Below are positions 7,479 to 16,254 of a stretch of 64,000 bases of DNA, piece after piece. The position numbers were made by a program, and so were the translations under genes. The DNA lies in the NCBI GenBank assembly GCA_934448295.1, contig CAKSEY010000014.1, positions 1 to 64,000 on the forward strand. Direction: 5' to 3'. Each line of letters opens with the position of its first letter. The stretch's first letter is position 1. The notes below the pieces were generated by a model. That model was not told the origin of the DNA, made no database searches, and saw only the letters and a list, made by a program, of their open reading frames with translations. The stretch comes from an uncultured Oscillospiraceae bacterium. Its GTDB lineage: Bacteria > Bacillota > Clostridia > Oscillospirales > Ruminococcaceae.

Positions 7479-10214
7479 ATGAAGAGAATACTCGACTGGG
7501 ATAAATACAAAGAAACGTCGGCAAGGGCGGTGTCTGAGGGGCTTGTCCTGCTGAAAAACGACGGGGCGCTCCCGCTGAAAAAGGGCGGCACGGCGGCCGT
7601 TTTCGGCAGGATCCAGCTCCACTACTACAAGAGCGGCACGGGCAGCGGCGGAATGGTCAACGTTTCCCGGGTAGTGGGCATAACCGACGGACTTATCGAG
7701 GCGGGCTATAAGGTAGACGAGGAGCTTCTGCAAACCTACCGTGAGTGGGACGAGAAGAACCCCTTCGACCCCGGCGAGGGCTGGGGCAGCGAGCCGTGGT
7801 CTCAGCAGGAAATGCCGCTCACGGACGAGATAGTCGGCAGAGCCGCCGCAAGGACGGATACCGCGATAATCGTTATCGGCAGGACCGCCGGCGAGGAAAT
7901 GGACAACCGCATTGAAAAGGGCGGATTCCTGCTGTCCGACGACGAGGAGGACATGATAAGGCGCGTTACCTCCGCATTCAGAAAGACTATTGTGCTGCTG
8001 AATACCGCCGGACTTATCGACATGGGCTTCATGGACAGATACTCGCCGTCAGCGGTGATGTATGTTTGGCAGGGCGGAATGGTCGGCGGCACCGGAACTG
8101 CCGCTGTGCTGACCGGAGCGGTCTCCCCCAGCGGAAAGCTGCCGGACACCATCGCGTACAGCGTTTCCGACTACCCATCGGATAAGAATTTCGGCAGCGG
8201 CGACCGCGACTGCTACGCCGAGGATATCTATGTCGGCTACCGCTATTTCGAGACTTTCGCAAAGGATAAGGTGCGCTATCCGTTCGGCTTCGGGCTTTCC
8301 TACACCAGTTTTGAGATAACCTCTGCGGAGTTCGCCGCAGATGGAAAGAACATCGCCGCCGATATCACGGTAATGAACACCGGAAGCGCCCCCGGAAAGG
8401 AAGTCGTGCAGGTGTACTTCTCCGCGCCGCAGGGGAAGCTTGGCAAGCCCGCGAGGGAGCTGTGCGGCTTCGCCAAGACCGGGATACTCCAGCCGGGAGA
8501 GACCGAAAAGCTCGCCGTAGCTGTCCCGGTGGAAAGCCTTGCCTGCTATGACGATTCGGGAGCTGCCGGGCACAGGTACTGCTGGCTGCTTGAAGCCGGA
8601 GAGTACCGCTTCTATGTCGGCACGGACGTGCGCTCCGCCGGGGAGAAATTCACCGTGGAGCTTCCGGAAACTGTCGTAAAGCAGTGCCGCAGCGCGCTTG
8701 CGCCCGTTACGGAATTCCGGAGAATGAAGAACGACGGCGGAAAGCCGGCATACGAGGACGTTCCCCTGACCAACGCCCCCGACCCTCATTCCCATGCGAA
8801 GCTCCCGGAGGAGATACCGCAGACCGGCGACCGGGGAATAAAGCTTGCCGATGTTTACAGCGGGAAGAACACACTTGAGGAGTTCACCGCGCAGCTTTCC
8901 GACTACGACCTGTCCTGCATAATACGCGGCGAGGGCATGGGCTCCCCGAAAGTGACTGCGGGAACAGCCGCCGCTTTCGGCGGAGTATCGGACGAGCTGA
9001 AAGCCCTGGGAGTGCCCTGCGGCTGCTGCTCCGACGGTCCCTCCGGTATGCGCCTGGACTGCGGCACCAAGGCTTTCAGCCTGCCCAACGGCACGCTGCT
9101 TGCCTCCACGTTCAACCGGGAGCTTATGACGGAGCTGTTCAGCTATATGGGGCTTGAAATGCACGCGAATCAGGTGGACTGCCTGCTCGGCCCCGGCATG
9201 AATATCCACCGCCACCCGTTAAACGGCAGGAACTTCGAGTACTTCTCCGAGGACCCGCTGCTCACCGGAGAAATTGCCGCCGCAGAGCTGCGGGGACTCC
9301 ACACCGCCGGAGTCACCGGAACCATCAAGCACTTCTGCGGAAACAACCGCGAGACCCGCCGTCACACGCTGGACAGCGTTATCTCCGAGAGAGCGCTGCG
9401 GGAGATATACCTGCGCGGCTTCAAGATCGCCGTGGACAAGGGCGGCGCGGATTCCATCATGACCACCTACGGCGCGGTGAACGGCGTGTGGACGGGCGCG
9501 AATTACGACCTGAACACGCTTTTGCTCCGGGAGGACTGGGGCTACGCCGGCTTCACCATGACCGACTGGTGGGCTAACCTCAACCGCCGGGGGCAGGCTC
9601 CGGACAAGAACGATTTTGCCGCGATGGCAATGGCGCAGAACGACGTCTACATGGTAACGGCGGACGGAGCGCACAACCCCGATAACGCGCTGGACAGCCT
9701 GAAAAACGGCGAACTCACCCGGGGGGAGCTCCAGCGGAACGCCATGAATATACTGCGCTTCCTGCTGAAAACCCACGCGTTAAAGAGAATGATGGGCTGC
9801 GACGACGTCACGGAGATAATCAACCGCCCGGCGGACGTCAGCGACATCGACAGCACCAATGTTGTATTCTACGATATAGACAGGGAGCTGACCCTTGACC
9901 TGAGCGGCGTCCCGACCGACAAGGGAAGCAGCCATGTATTCGGACTTAACATCACCCACGCGGGAGTTTACAGGGTAACGATAACCGCCTCCTGCGAGCT
10001 TTCGGAGCTTGCGCAGACCTCCGTTTCGCTGTTTGCGCTGGGAAGCGCGAGCGGCACCTACACGTTCAACGGTACCAGCGGAAAGCTTGTATCCCAGACG
10101 AGAAACGGAACATTCCTGTCGCACTTTATGTCTATCCGTCTGTATTTCGGCGGCAGCGGACTGAAGCTCCACAGCATAAAATTTGAATTCATTCACGAAA
10201 ACCCGGAGGGCTGA
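7479..10214 (+). CDS. GH3 beta-glycosidase with swapped domain order
   Basis: A 911-residue glycoside hydrolase family 3 enzyme, probably cytoplasmic since no signal peptide is visible; expected to release glucose or xylose from oligosaccharides. The domains are reversed compared with most GH3 proteins: the C-terminal (alpha/beta)6 domain comes first (about 1-270, with PFGFGLSYTSF), then a fibronectin-like domain (about 280-390), then the catalytic barrel (about 490-760) with RHPLNGRNFEYFSEDP, GTIKHFCGN and the nucleophile Asp696 in TMTDWW. This order is known for ruminal enzymes of Ruminococcus albus and Butyrivibrio. A beta-rich tail (about 800-911) may bind carbohydrate. ATG 7479 follows GAAGGAG. 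The stop is closely followed by the deformylase-like gene. Confidence 0.93.
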   Translation: MKRILDWDKYKETSARAVSEGLVLLKNDGALPLKKGGTAAVFGRIQLHYYKSGTGSGGMVNVSRVVGITDGLIEAGYKVDEELLQTYREWDEKNPFDPGEGWGSEPWSQQEMPLTDEIVGRAAARTDTAIIVIGRTAGEEMDNRIEKGGFLLSDDEEDMIRRVTSAFRKTIVLLNTAGLIDMGFMDRYSPSAVMYVWQGGMVGGTGTAAVLTGAVSPSGKLPDTIAYSVSDYPSDKNFGSGDRDCYAEDIYVGYRYFETFAKDKVRYPFGFGLSYTSFEITSAEFAADGKNIAADITVMNTGSAPGKEVVQVYFSAPQGKLGKPARELCGFAKTGILQPGETEKLAVAVPVESLACYDDSGAAGHRYCWLLEAGEYRFYVGTDVRSAGEKFTVELPETVVKQCRSALAPVTEFRRMKNDGGKPAYEDVPLTNAPDPHSHAKLPEEIPQTGDRGIKLADVYSGKNTLEEFTAQLSDYDLSCIIRGEGMGSPKVTAGTAAAFGGVSDELKALGVPCGCCSDGPSGMRLDCGTKAFSLPNGTLLASTFNRELMTELFSYMGLEMHANQVDCLLGPGMNIHRHPLNGRNFEYFSEDPLLTGEIAAAELRGLHTAGVTGTIKHFCGNNRETRRHTLDSVISERALREIYLRGFKIAVDKGGADSIMTTYGAVNGVWTGANYDLNTLLLREDWGYAGFTMTDWWANLNRRGQAPDKNDFAAMAMAQNDVYMVTADGAHNPDNALDSLKNGELTRGELQRNAMNILRFLLKTHALKRMMGCDDVTEIINRPADVSDIDSTNVVFYDIDRELTLDLSGVPTDKGSSHVFGLNITHAGVYRVTITASCELSELAQTSVSLFALGSASGTYTFNGTSGKLVSQTRNGTFLSHFMSIRLYFGGSGLKLHSIKFEFIHENPEG

Positions 10215-10218
10215 AAAC

Positions 10219-10632
10219 ATGGTAAAACCGATAATCAAGGATAAATTCCTGCTGAGCCAGAAGTCCGCGCCTGCGGATAAGGGCGACCTCCAGACCGCGC
10301 AGGACATGGTGGAGACGATAGCGGCACATTCCCACGAATGTGTGGGAATGGCGGCGAACATGATAGGCGTGCTCAAACGCATTATCGTGTTCGAGGAGAA
10401 CAGCAAGTATATAGTAATGCTGAACCCCGAGGTAACATGGCGCAGCAAGGAGACCTACGAGATAAAGGAGGGCTGCCTCTGCCATGAGGGCGCGCAGAAC
10501 GTGACCCGCTATGCCGCGATAGAAGTGGAATTCCTCGACCTGCGCATGAGAAAATGCAAAAAGAAATACGACGGCGTGACCGCCGAGATAATCCAGCACG
10601 AGCTTGACCATCTCGAGGGGATACTGATATGA
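10219..10632 (+). CDS. def: peptide deformylase-like protein
   Basis: A 137-residue peptide deformylase-family protein, a metal hydrolase that removes the formyl group from nascent chains. Start ATG 10219 follows GGAGGG just after the GH3 stop. Motif II EGCLC and motif III QHELDHLEG keep the Cys and two His metal ligands and the catalytic Glu. Motif I is CVGMAANMIG rather than the usual GxGLAAPQxG: the Gln that stabilises the transition state is replaced by Met. The protein is also slightly short. It may be a secondary deformylase rather than the housekeeping one. The next gene overlaps it by four bases. Confidence 0.85.
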   Translation: MVKPIIKDKFLLSQKSAPADKGDLQTAQDMVETIAAHSHECVGMAANMIGVLKRIIVFEENSKYIVMLNPEVTWRSKETYEIKEGCLCHEGAQNVTRYAAIEVEFLDLRMRKCKKKYDGVTAEIIQHELDHLEGILI

Positions 10633-11309
10633 CGGAGTTCGCGCTCGGGGATTTTTCCTGCCGGGCGGAGCGGCTGGGGGAGGGCGCTCCGGCGCTTGTG
10701 GCGCTGTTCAGCGGCTTCGACCGGGAGCTGTTCGGGAATATCTGCGGGCTTCTCGCGGGGGAGGGGCGCTCCCTTGTCCTTGCGGAATTCGGCGGGATAG
10801 ACTGGGACAGGGATTACTCCCCGTGGGAGGCGGACGGCTCCGGCGGGCGGCATTTCAGCGGCGGGGCTGGGCGGCTGGTTCAGTTCCTGCCGGGGTTCAC
10901 GGCGGAGCTTGAACGGCGCTTCGGGAAGTTTTCTGGGGTGTATTTCTGCGGCTATTCCCTGGGGGGACTTTTCGCGCTGTACGCCGCTTCAATAAGCGCG
11001 GGCGGAGAAATTTCCGGGGCGGCGAGCTGCTCCGGGTCGATGTGGTTTCCCGGCTGGACGGAGTTCCTTGCGGCTCACCCGCTGCACGGCAGGATATTCC
11101 TGAGCCTTGGCGGAAAGGAGAAGAACTCCCCCGACCCGCTGATGGCATCCGTTGAGGAAAAGACCGCCGAGGTGAAGTGCATAGCGGCGCGCACCGCCGA
11201 GGTCACGCTTGTGCACGAGCCGGGAGGACATTTCAGCCGGGTGCCGGAAAGGCTCTGCCGGGCGATAAATGCGCTGCTGTCCGGTAATAACGGCGGGGAT
11301 CGCCGCTGA
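10629..11309 (+). CDS. alpha/beta-hydrolase, esterase-like
   Basis: A 226-residue alpha/beta-hydrolase-fold protein of the putative serine esterase type. The nucleophile elbow is GYSLGG (Ser near residue 109) and a C-terminal PGGHF gives the likely catalytic His. There is no signal peptide, so it should act in the cytoplasm. ATG 10629 overlaps the deformylase-like gene by four bases, and both follow GH3 with little spacing, suggesting a GH3-def-esterase transcript. Deacetylation of imported sugar fragments would fit the context, but the substrate is not known. Confidence 0.75.
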   Translation: MTEFALGDFSCRAERLGEGAPALVALFSGFDRELFGNICGLLAGEGRSLVLAEFGGIDWDRDYSPWEADGSGGRHFSGGAGRLVQFLPGFTAELERRFGKFSGVYFCGYSLGGLFALYAASISAGGEISGAASCSGSMWFPGWTEFLAAHPLHGRIFLSLGGKEKNSPDPLMASVEEKTAEVKCIAARTAEVTLVHEPGGHFSRVPERLCRAINALLSGNNGGDRR

Positions 11310-11334
11310 CGGCTTATGCGCTACTTTTCCGCTT

Positions 11335-11378
11335 AAAAAATACCGCGCAAAGCGTAATACTTTGCGCGGTTCTGTTTT
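11335..11378. terminator. bidirectional terminator between convergent genes
   Basis: ACCGCGCAAAG ... CTTTGCGCGGT stem (11342-11370) with T-rich sequence on the plus side and A-rich on the other, serving both the esterase operon and the ABC permease gene. Confidence 0.88.
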
Positions 11379-11391
11379 ATATGGATTCTGA

Positions 11392-12792
11392 TTACTTCCT
11401 GCCCGCCATCTTAATTATATCGCCGAATTTCAGGCGGCTGCCGTTGTGGAGTATTATCATCTCGTAAACTCTTGCGACTATCACCGCGACTATCACGTCA
11501 AACGCCGCGAGGATAAGTATTGCGATAAGCACCTGCGGCAGCGAAAGCGTTCCCAGCAGAAGCGCTGAGGGCAGCGCAAACGGCGAGCTTATCGGGAAGA
11601 AGTAGGAGAACATCTGCAAGCCGCTGATGGAAGCCGCACCGGATTCAAGGCTGTTCATCGTTGTCATAACCGGGAAGTACGCGAGGTAGAAGCCCAGAAC
11701 TCCCAGCAGGGAATAGGGCTGCATTGCCTGCGCCAGATCCTCCATTCTGCTGACGGAAGCGCCGACAAGGGCGGCAATCAGCGCGAAGAACAGGAAGCCC
11801 AGAATGAATATCACGAATATCAGGATAAACGTGAGCGGCGACAGCGTGCCGAAGCTGTTGGTGAGAGCCTCCGCGATATCCGCATTTTCGCCGGTCTGGA
11901 GCGCGGGATCGTTCATCATGCTCATGATATCCCCGCCGATGCCGAACGGAGCGGTCGCCGCGAAGCTGACGCCCCCGAGTATGCCTATCATCAGGAACTG
12001 GAGCAGGGAAATAAGCCCCATTGCAAGCACCTTTCCGATAACCACCGCGAGGGGTCTCACGGAGGTCAGCAGAAGCTCCATTACCCTGGAGGTCTTTTCA
12101 GTCGCGATGGACTGCGCCACGGTCTGACCGTACGCAAATATCAGAATGAACAGTATCAGGGAAACCACCATCGGAACGACGTAGTTTATCATGGTTTCCA
12201 GCACGCTCCATTCGCCTGCGCCCGCCTCTATCTTGGAGGTGTTCACATAGCGCTGCGAAGCCGCGTAGTTCTCCGGGGAAACGCCGCTGTTCATCATGTT
12301 GCGATATCTCACCATCTCTGAAACAAAGCCCGCCGCCGCGTCAATGGAGCTGCCGTCGGTATCCGGCGCGTAATACACCTTTACGGAATACCCGGTAACA
12401 TCGCCGTCCGTTTCGTCAGCGGAAATAAGTATCACCGCCTGCCCCGCGTCCGCCGCGGAGGTCTCCTCTATCAGCGCGTCGGGGGTTTTGTCGCTTTTCG
12501 TGAAATGAAGCCCCAGATTTTCAAGCGAGGCGGTATCGTCGTCGGTGAGTATTCCGGCTTCGTCCGCGAGATAAACCGTGGTGAACTTCATTGATACCGA
12601 CGTATCCCCGGAGCCTGTGAGTATATCCCCGGCTCCCGCTATCTTGGGGATTATGTTCAGTCCGCCCACCAGGAGTATGACTATCAGCCCGATTATGACG
12701 GAGCTTACGATAAACGACTTGGTTTTCACAAACTGCACGAAGGTGAAGCCGAATACCTTCTGCCAGCCTCTTGCGGCGCTGCTGTTATTCAT
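11392..12792 (-). CDS. ABC-2 type permease, NatB-like
   Basis: A 466-residue membrane subunit of an ABC exporter similar to NatB (sodium or drug export). One N-terminal membrane segment is followed by a large extracytoplasmic domain (about 60-200) and a C-terminal block of five or six segments, with the family sequence EKTSRVMELLLTSVRP near residue 235. The start is taken as ATG 12792, after GGCGGG with 8-base spacing; a GTG at 12801 is too close to that site. It overlaps the end of the ATPase gene by eight bases, so the two are coupled. Confidence 0.88.
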   Translation of the reverse strand: MNNSSAARGWQKVFGFTFVQFVKTKSFIVSSVIIGLIVILLVGGLNIIPKIAGAGDILTGSGDTSVSMKFTTVYLADEAGILTDDDTASLENLGLHFTKSDKTPDALIEETSAADAGQAVILISADETDGDVTGYSVKVYYAPDTDGSSIDAAAGFVSEMVRYRNMMNSGVSPENYAASQRYVNTSKIEAGAGEWSVLETMINYVVPMVVSLILFILIFAYGQTVAQSIATEKTSRVMELLLTSVRPLAVVIGKVLAMGLISLLQFLMIGILGGVSFAATAPFGIGGDIMSMMNDPALQTGENADIAEALTNSFGTLSPLTFILIFVIFILGFLFFALIAALVGASVSRMEDLAQAMQPYSLLGVLGFYLAYFPVMTTMNSLESGAASISGLQMFSYFFPISSPFALPSALLLGTLSLPQVLIAILILAAFDVIVAVIVARVYEMIILHNGSRLKFGDIIKMAGRK

Positions 12793-13684
12793 TTGTTCCA
12801 CCCGCCTTTTCTATGAATATCTCGTTGAGCGACGGCTCGCGCAGCTCGTATTTTATCAGCGGTATCCCGCTTTCCATTATCCTGTGCAGCAGCGCGTGAG
12901 CCTGCTCCTCGCTCCTTACGTTGTAGCTGGAGCCGTTCGGGGTCTCCTCGGCGGCTGCAAGGCCGCATTCCTGCGCCATTGCGGAGATATCGCCCTCGCA
13001 TTTTACCGTGAGCTTCACCCTGCCGTAGCCCTTCTTTATCTCGTTGAGGTTGCCCTGGAGCACCGTCTTTCCCTTGTTGAGTATCACGATATCCCGGCAG
13101 AATTCCTCTATGGTAGCCATCTGGTGGCTGGACATTATCACGAACTTGTTGCGCTTTATCTCCTCGCGGATAACGCTCTTGAAAAGCTCCGCGTTTACCG
13201 GGTCAAGACCGCTGAGCGGCTCGTCCAGTATCAGCAGTTCCGGATTCGGCGCCAGCGCGGCGATGAGCTGTATCTTCTGCTGGTTTCCCTTTGAGAGCTG
13301 CTCCGCGCGCTTGTCCCGGTGCTCCTGCACGCCCAGGCGCTCGAACCAGTAGTCTATGGATCTCTGCGCGTCCTGACGGCGCATTCCCTTGAGGGAAGCA
13401 AAATACAGGAGCTGATCCATTATCTTGTATTTCGGGTAGAGCCCGCGCTCCTCCGCGAGATAGCCTATTGATTCGTTGGCGGTGCAGAACGGCTTTCCGC
13501 GCCATGTGACGTAACCGCTGTCCGCGCTGAGCATTCCGAGTATTATGCGGATAGAGGTGGTCTTGCCTGCTCCGTTCGTCCCCAGCAGTGCGAAAACTCC
13601 CGGCTCGTTCATCTCAAAGCTCAGCCCGTCCACCGCTTTATAGCTTCCGTAGGTCTTGACGATATTCTCGACCTTCAGCGACAT
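12785..13684 (-). CDS. ABC transporter ATPase, NatA-like
   Basis: A 299-residue ABC ATPase. Walker A GTNGAGKTT, signature LSKGNQQK, Walker B LLILDEPLSGLDP and switch His in MSSHQ are all present, and a C-terminal extension follows as in NatA-type exporters. The ATG at 13684 has GGGAG upstream; the open frame to 13756 would run across the promoter and operator at 13719-13756 and is rejected. It is the first gene of a two-gene exporter operon controlled from the palindromic operator just upstream. Confidence 0.92.
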   Translation of the reverse strand: MSLKVENIVKTYGSYKAVDGLSFEMNEPGVFALLGTNGAGKTTSIRIILGMLSADSGYVTWRGKPFCTANESIGYLAEERGLYPKYKIMDQLLYFASLKGMRRQDAQRSIDYWFERLGVQEHRDKRAEQLSKGNQQKIQLIAALAPNPELLILDEPLSGLDPVNAELFKSVIREEIKRNKFVIMSSHQMATIEEFCRDIVILNKGKTVLQGNLNEIKKGYGRVKLTVKCEGDISAMAQECGLAAAEETPNGSSYNVRSEEQAHALLHRIMESGIPLIKYELREPSLNEIFIEKAGGTNE

Positions 13685-13718
13685 ATGTTTCACGCTCCCT
13701 TTCAAGCTGTTTATGTGT

Positions 13719-13756
13719 TGTATATACAGTATACACTGTTGACTCCCGTTTGTCAA
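13719..13756 (-). promoter_or_regulatory. promoter and GntR/YtrA-type operator of the NatAB-like operon
   Basis: Minus strand TTGACA (13756-13751), 17-base spacer, TATACT (13733-13728). The -10 is embedded in the palindrome TGTATA-n5-TATACA (13719-13735). A 16-base core of this operator recurs at the promoter of the GntR gene (19395-19413), so the same repressor probably controls both. Confidence 0.8.
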
Positions 13757-13816
13757 GGGGTTTGTGAAATATTTTTCCGTATTTTTCCCTGAAATCGTCC
13801 GATGGGCATAATCTAC

Positions 13817-13845
13817 TTGATTTTTTGGCGATATTGTGGTATTAT
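13817..13845 (+). promoter_or_regulatory. promoter of metG
   Basis: TTGATT (13817-13822), 17-base spacer, TATTAT (13840-13845). The 5' region to the ATG at 13918 is about 65 bases and shows no T-box structure. Confidence 0.7.
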
Positions 13846-13917
13846 ATAGATTATAAATATTCCTATCAAAACGGAAAGGAAACGGAAAAAACTTTCACAG
13901 GAAAGGAAACAAATACA

Positions 13918-15939
13918 ATGAGCGAAGAGAAAAAGGAATTCGTAAAGCACGAGATACCCCGACCGGAGTTCCCGAAGCGTGCAATAATCACCGGAGGAAT
14001 GCCCTACGGCAACAAGAAGCTGCATTTCGGACATATCGGCGGCGTGTTCGTTTTCGCGGACGTATACGCGAGATTCCTGCGGGACAGGCTGGGCGATGAG
14101 AACGTAATTTTCGTGTCCGGCACGGACTGCTACGGCTCGCCCATCGCGGAGAGCTACCGCAAGCTGTGCGCCGAGCAGGGATTCAAGGGGACAATCCACG
14201 ATTTCGTGGAGGAGAACCACAAGGCGCAGAAAAAGACCCTGGACGACTACATGATAAGCCTGAACATATTCGGAGCCTCCGGGCTTGGCAGGACCGCCGA
14301 GATACACAACAAGGTATCCGACTGGTTTATCCGCACATTATATAAGAACGGCCACCTGCACCGTATCAGCACTAAGCAGTTCTATGATGAAAAGGCGGGC
14401 TGCTTCCTCAACGGCAGACAGGTTATAGGCAAGTGCCCGGTGGACGGCTGCCAGAGCGAAAAGGCATACGCCGACGAGTGCGACCTCGGTCATCAGTATA
14501 TGCCGGAGAACCTCATCAACCCGAAGAGCACCCTCACCGGCGACACGCCCATAATGAAGGACGTAGAGAACTGGTATTTCGACCTGCCCGCGTACAACAA
14601 GCTGCTGAAGGAATACGTTGCGAAGATATCCAAGCAGAAGAACGTGCGCCAGCTCGTTTCAAAGACTATATCCGAGTTCCTCGCCGACCCTGTTGTGCAC
14701 ATCAAGAACGAGCTTCTCGACAGCTACAACGCGGTAAAGGATCAGCTTCCCGCGCATGAATTCCTTGAGGAAAAGAACAAGCCGAGCTTCACCATAAAGT
14801 TCACGGAGCTTGACGAGATGAACAAGGCGACCGAGATACTCTCGGCGAACGGGATACGCTACCGCACCGGCAAGACGCTGGTACCGTTCAGGCTCACCGG
14901 CAACATAGAGTGGGGAGTTCCCGCGCCGGTGCTTGAGGGCGAGGATCCGCTGACCGTGTGGGTATGGCCGGAATCTCTCTGGGCGCCTATCTCCTTTACG
15001 CAGGCGGCTCTCGAAAAGCAGGGCAGGAGCATGGACGAGTGGAAGGACTTCTGGTGCAGCAAGGATTCCACGGTATACCAGTTTATCGGCGCTGATAACA
15101 TCTACTTCTATGGCGTGGCTGAAATGGCAATGTTCATGGGACTTATGGAGGGCGAGAACACCATCGACCCGCCGGAGGGAGAAATGCAGCTCCCGATACT
15201 CTGCGCGAACAACCACATTCTGTTCCTGGACAAGAAGGCTTCAAGCTCCGGCGCGATAAAGCCCCCGATGGCGGCGGATCTGCTGGATTACTACACCCCT
15301 GAGCAGCTCAGGATGCACTTCTTGGGTCTGGGTCTGGGTCAGCGCAGTGTAAGCTTTATGCCGAAGCCCTACAACCCGAAAGCAGAGCCGAAAGACCCGG
15401 ATCCCGTTGTAAAGGACGGTTTCCTGCTCTCCAACGTGTTCAACCGCATTATACGCACCTGCATTTATTCCGTCCAGAAGAACTTTGACGGCGTAATGCC
15501 GGTCGGCGCGGTTGACGAGCAGGTCCTCGCGGACGCGAAGAAGGCTATACTGGATTACGAGCGCTTCATGTACCGATTTGAGTTCCATCAGGCGACCTAT
15601 GTGCTTGACAGCTACATCAGAAAGGCGAGCAAGTACATGGCGAAGAACCTCGGCGACGCCGACAAGGCCGACGACAACGAGGCGCGCCGCCACGCGCTGA
15701 TACAGGTGTTCCACATGATAAGGACGGCGGCGGTGCTGCTCCACCCGATGGCTCCGCAGGGGACCGAGATGATCCTCGAGTACCTCCAGCTCGACAAGAG
15801 CTTCTGGAGCTGGGACAAGATATTCGACGCCATCGCGGACTTCACCGGCGGAAAGGATCACAAGCTGAAATTCCTCGAGCCGAGAGTGGATTTCTTCACC
15901 AAGCACCCGAGCCAGTTCAATACGGAAACTGAGGAATAA
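13918..15939 (+). CDS. metG: methionyl-tRNA synthetase-like class I ligase
   Basis: A 673-residue class I aminoacyl-tRNA synthetase of the MetRS type; it charges tRNA-Met with methionine. The HIGH motif is LHFGHIGG near residue 39 inside GGMPYGNKKLHFGH. A zinc knuckle (CPVDGC...CDLGH, about 180-200) and ENLINPKSTLTGDTP match MetRS. The KMSKS loop reads KKASSSG, which lacks the second catalytic Lys pattern of ordinary MetRS, and the segment following it (FLGLGLGQRSVSF) also diverges. The start ATG 13918 has AAGGAAAC upstream. No C-terminal EMAP/tRNA-binding domain is seen. It could be the only MetRS or a divergent paralogue; this window cannot tell. Confidence 0.85.
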   Translation: MSEEKKEFVKHEIPRPEFPKRAIITGGMPYGNKKLHFGHIGGVFVFADVYARFLRDRLGDENVIFVSGTDCYGSPIAESYRKLCAEQGFKGTIHDFVEENHKAQKKTLDDYMISLNIFGASGLGRTAEIHNKVSDWFIRTLYKNGHLHRISTKQFYDEKAGCFLNGRQVIGKCPVDGCQSEKAYADECDLGHQYMPENLINPKSTLTGDTPIMKDVENWYFDLPAYNKLLKEYVAKISKQKNVRQLVSKTISEFLADPVVHIKNELLDSYNAVKDQLPAHEFLEEKNKPSFTIKFTELDEMNKATEILSANGIRYRTGKTLVPFRLTGNIEWGVPAPVLEGEDPLTVWVWPESLWAPISFTQAALEKQGRSMDEWKDFWCSKDSTVYQFIGADNIYFYGVAEMAMFMGLMEGENTIDPPEGEMQLPILCANNHILFLDKKASSSGAIKPPMAADLLDYYTPEQLRMHFLGLGLGQRSVSFMPKPYNPKAEPKDPDPVVKDGFLLSNVFNRIIRTCIYSVQKNFDGVMPVGAVDEQVLADAKKAILDYERFMYRFEFHQATYVLDSYIRKASKYMAKNLGDADKADDNEARRHALIQVFHMIRTAAVLLHPMAPQGTEMILEYLQLDKSFWSWDKIFDAIADFTGGKDHKLKFLEPRVDFFTKHPSQFNTETEE

Positions 15940-15943
15940 AACA

Positions 15944-15977
15944 AAATGGCGCTGTACAAATGCAGCGCCATTTATTT
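15944..15977 (+). terminator. terminator of metG
   Basis: AAATGGCGCTG ... CAGCGCCATTT stem followed by ATTTGT. Confidence 0.85.
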
Positions 15978-16014
15978 GTAGGGGAGGGGCAAACCTCCTG
16001 TTTGCCTCTCCCGC
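15978..16014. repeat. GTAGGGGAGGGGC palindrome, copy 1
   Basis: GTAGGGGAGGGGCAAAC, a five-base loop, and GTTTGCCTCTCCC form a long hairpin. The 17-base left arm is identical to 61095-61111. The rest of the 315-base gap before 16255 holds a small RNA candidate and no gene. Confidence 0.65.
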
Positions 16015-16059
16015 ATTTTAATGCGGAAAATTGTGAAAAACGCAGCGAATCCATTTTCT

Positions 16060-16173
16060 CAAATAAGCATCAAACCCCTGTGATCTCTCACAGGGGTTTG
16101 ATGCTGGTTTGGTTGGTAATTATATGAAAATGAACGGTGTCAGAATCAGGTGAAAGCCTTTGTTCGCTTTCCG
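16060..16173 (-). ncRNA. putative structured small RNA, copy 1
   Basis: Minus strand: a TATACT box (16185-16180), then a GAAAGC/GCTTTC stem, a 32-base segment (16130-16099) identical to the copy at 39.1 kb, and a strong 3' hairpin with arms AGCATCAAACCCCTGTGA and its complement (16066-16105), ending in TTATTT. Compared with copy 2 the stems differ in both arms so that pairing is kept, while the single-stranded CCAACCAAACC stretch is unchanged. No -35 box is convincing. Function is unknown. Confidence 0.5.
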
Positions 16174-16254
16174 TAACATAGTATAGCCTATTCCAGTGTA
16201 ATTATAATGTTTCGTTTGTGAAAATTGTGTGAATTTTTGGCTTTATTCGAATGT

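Noticed and set aside
13846..13917. T-box leader for metG
   Set aside because: The region is too short and has no T-box core or terminator.
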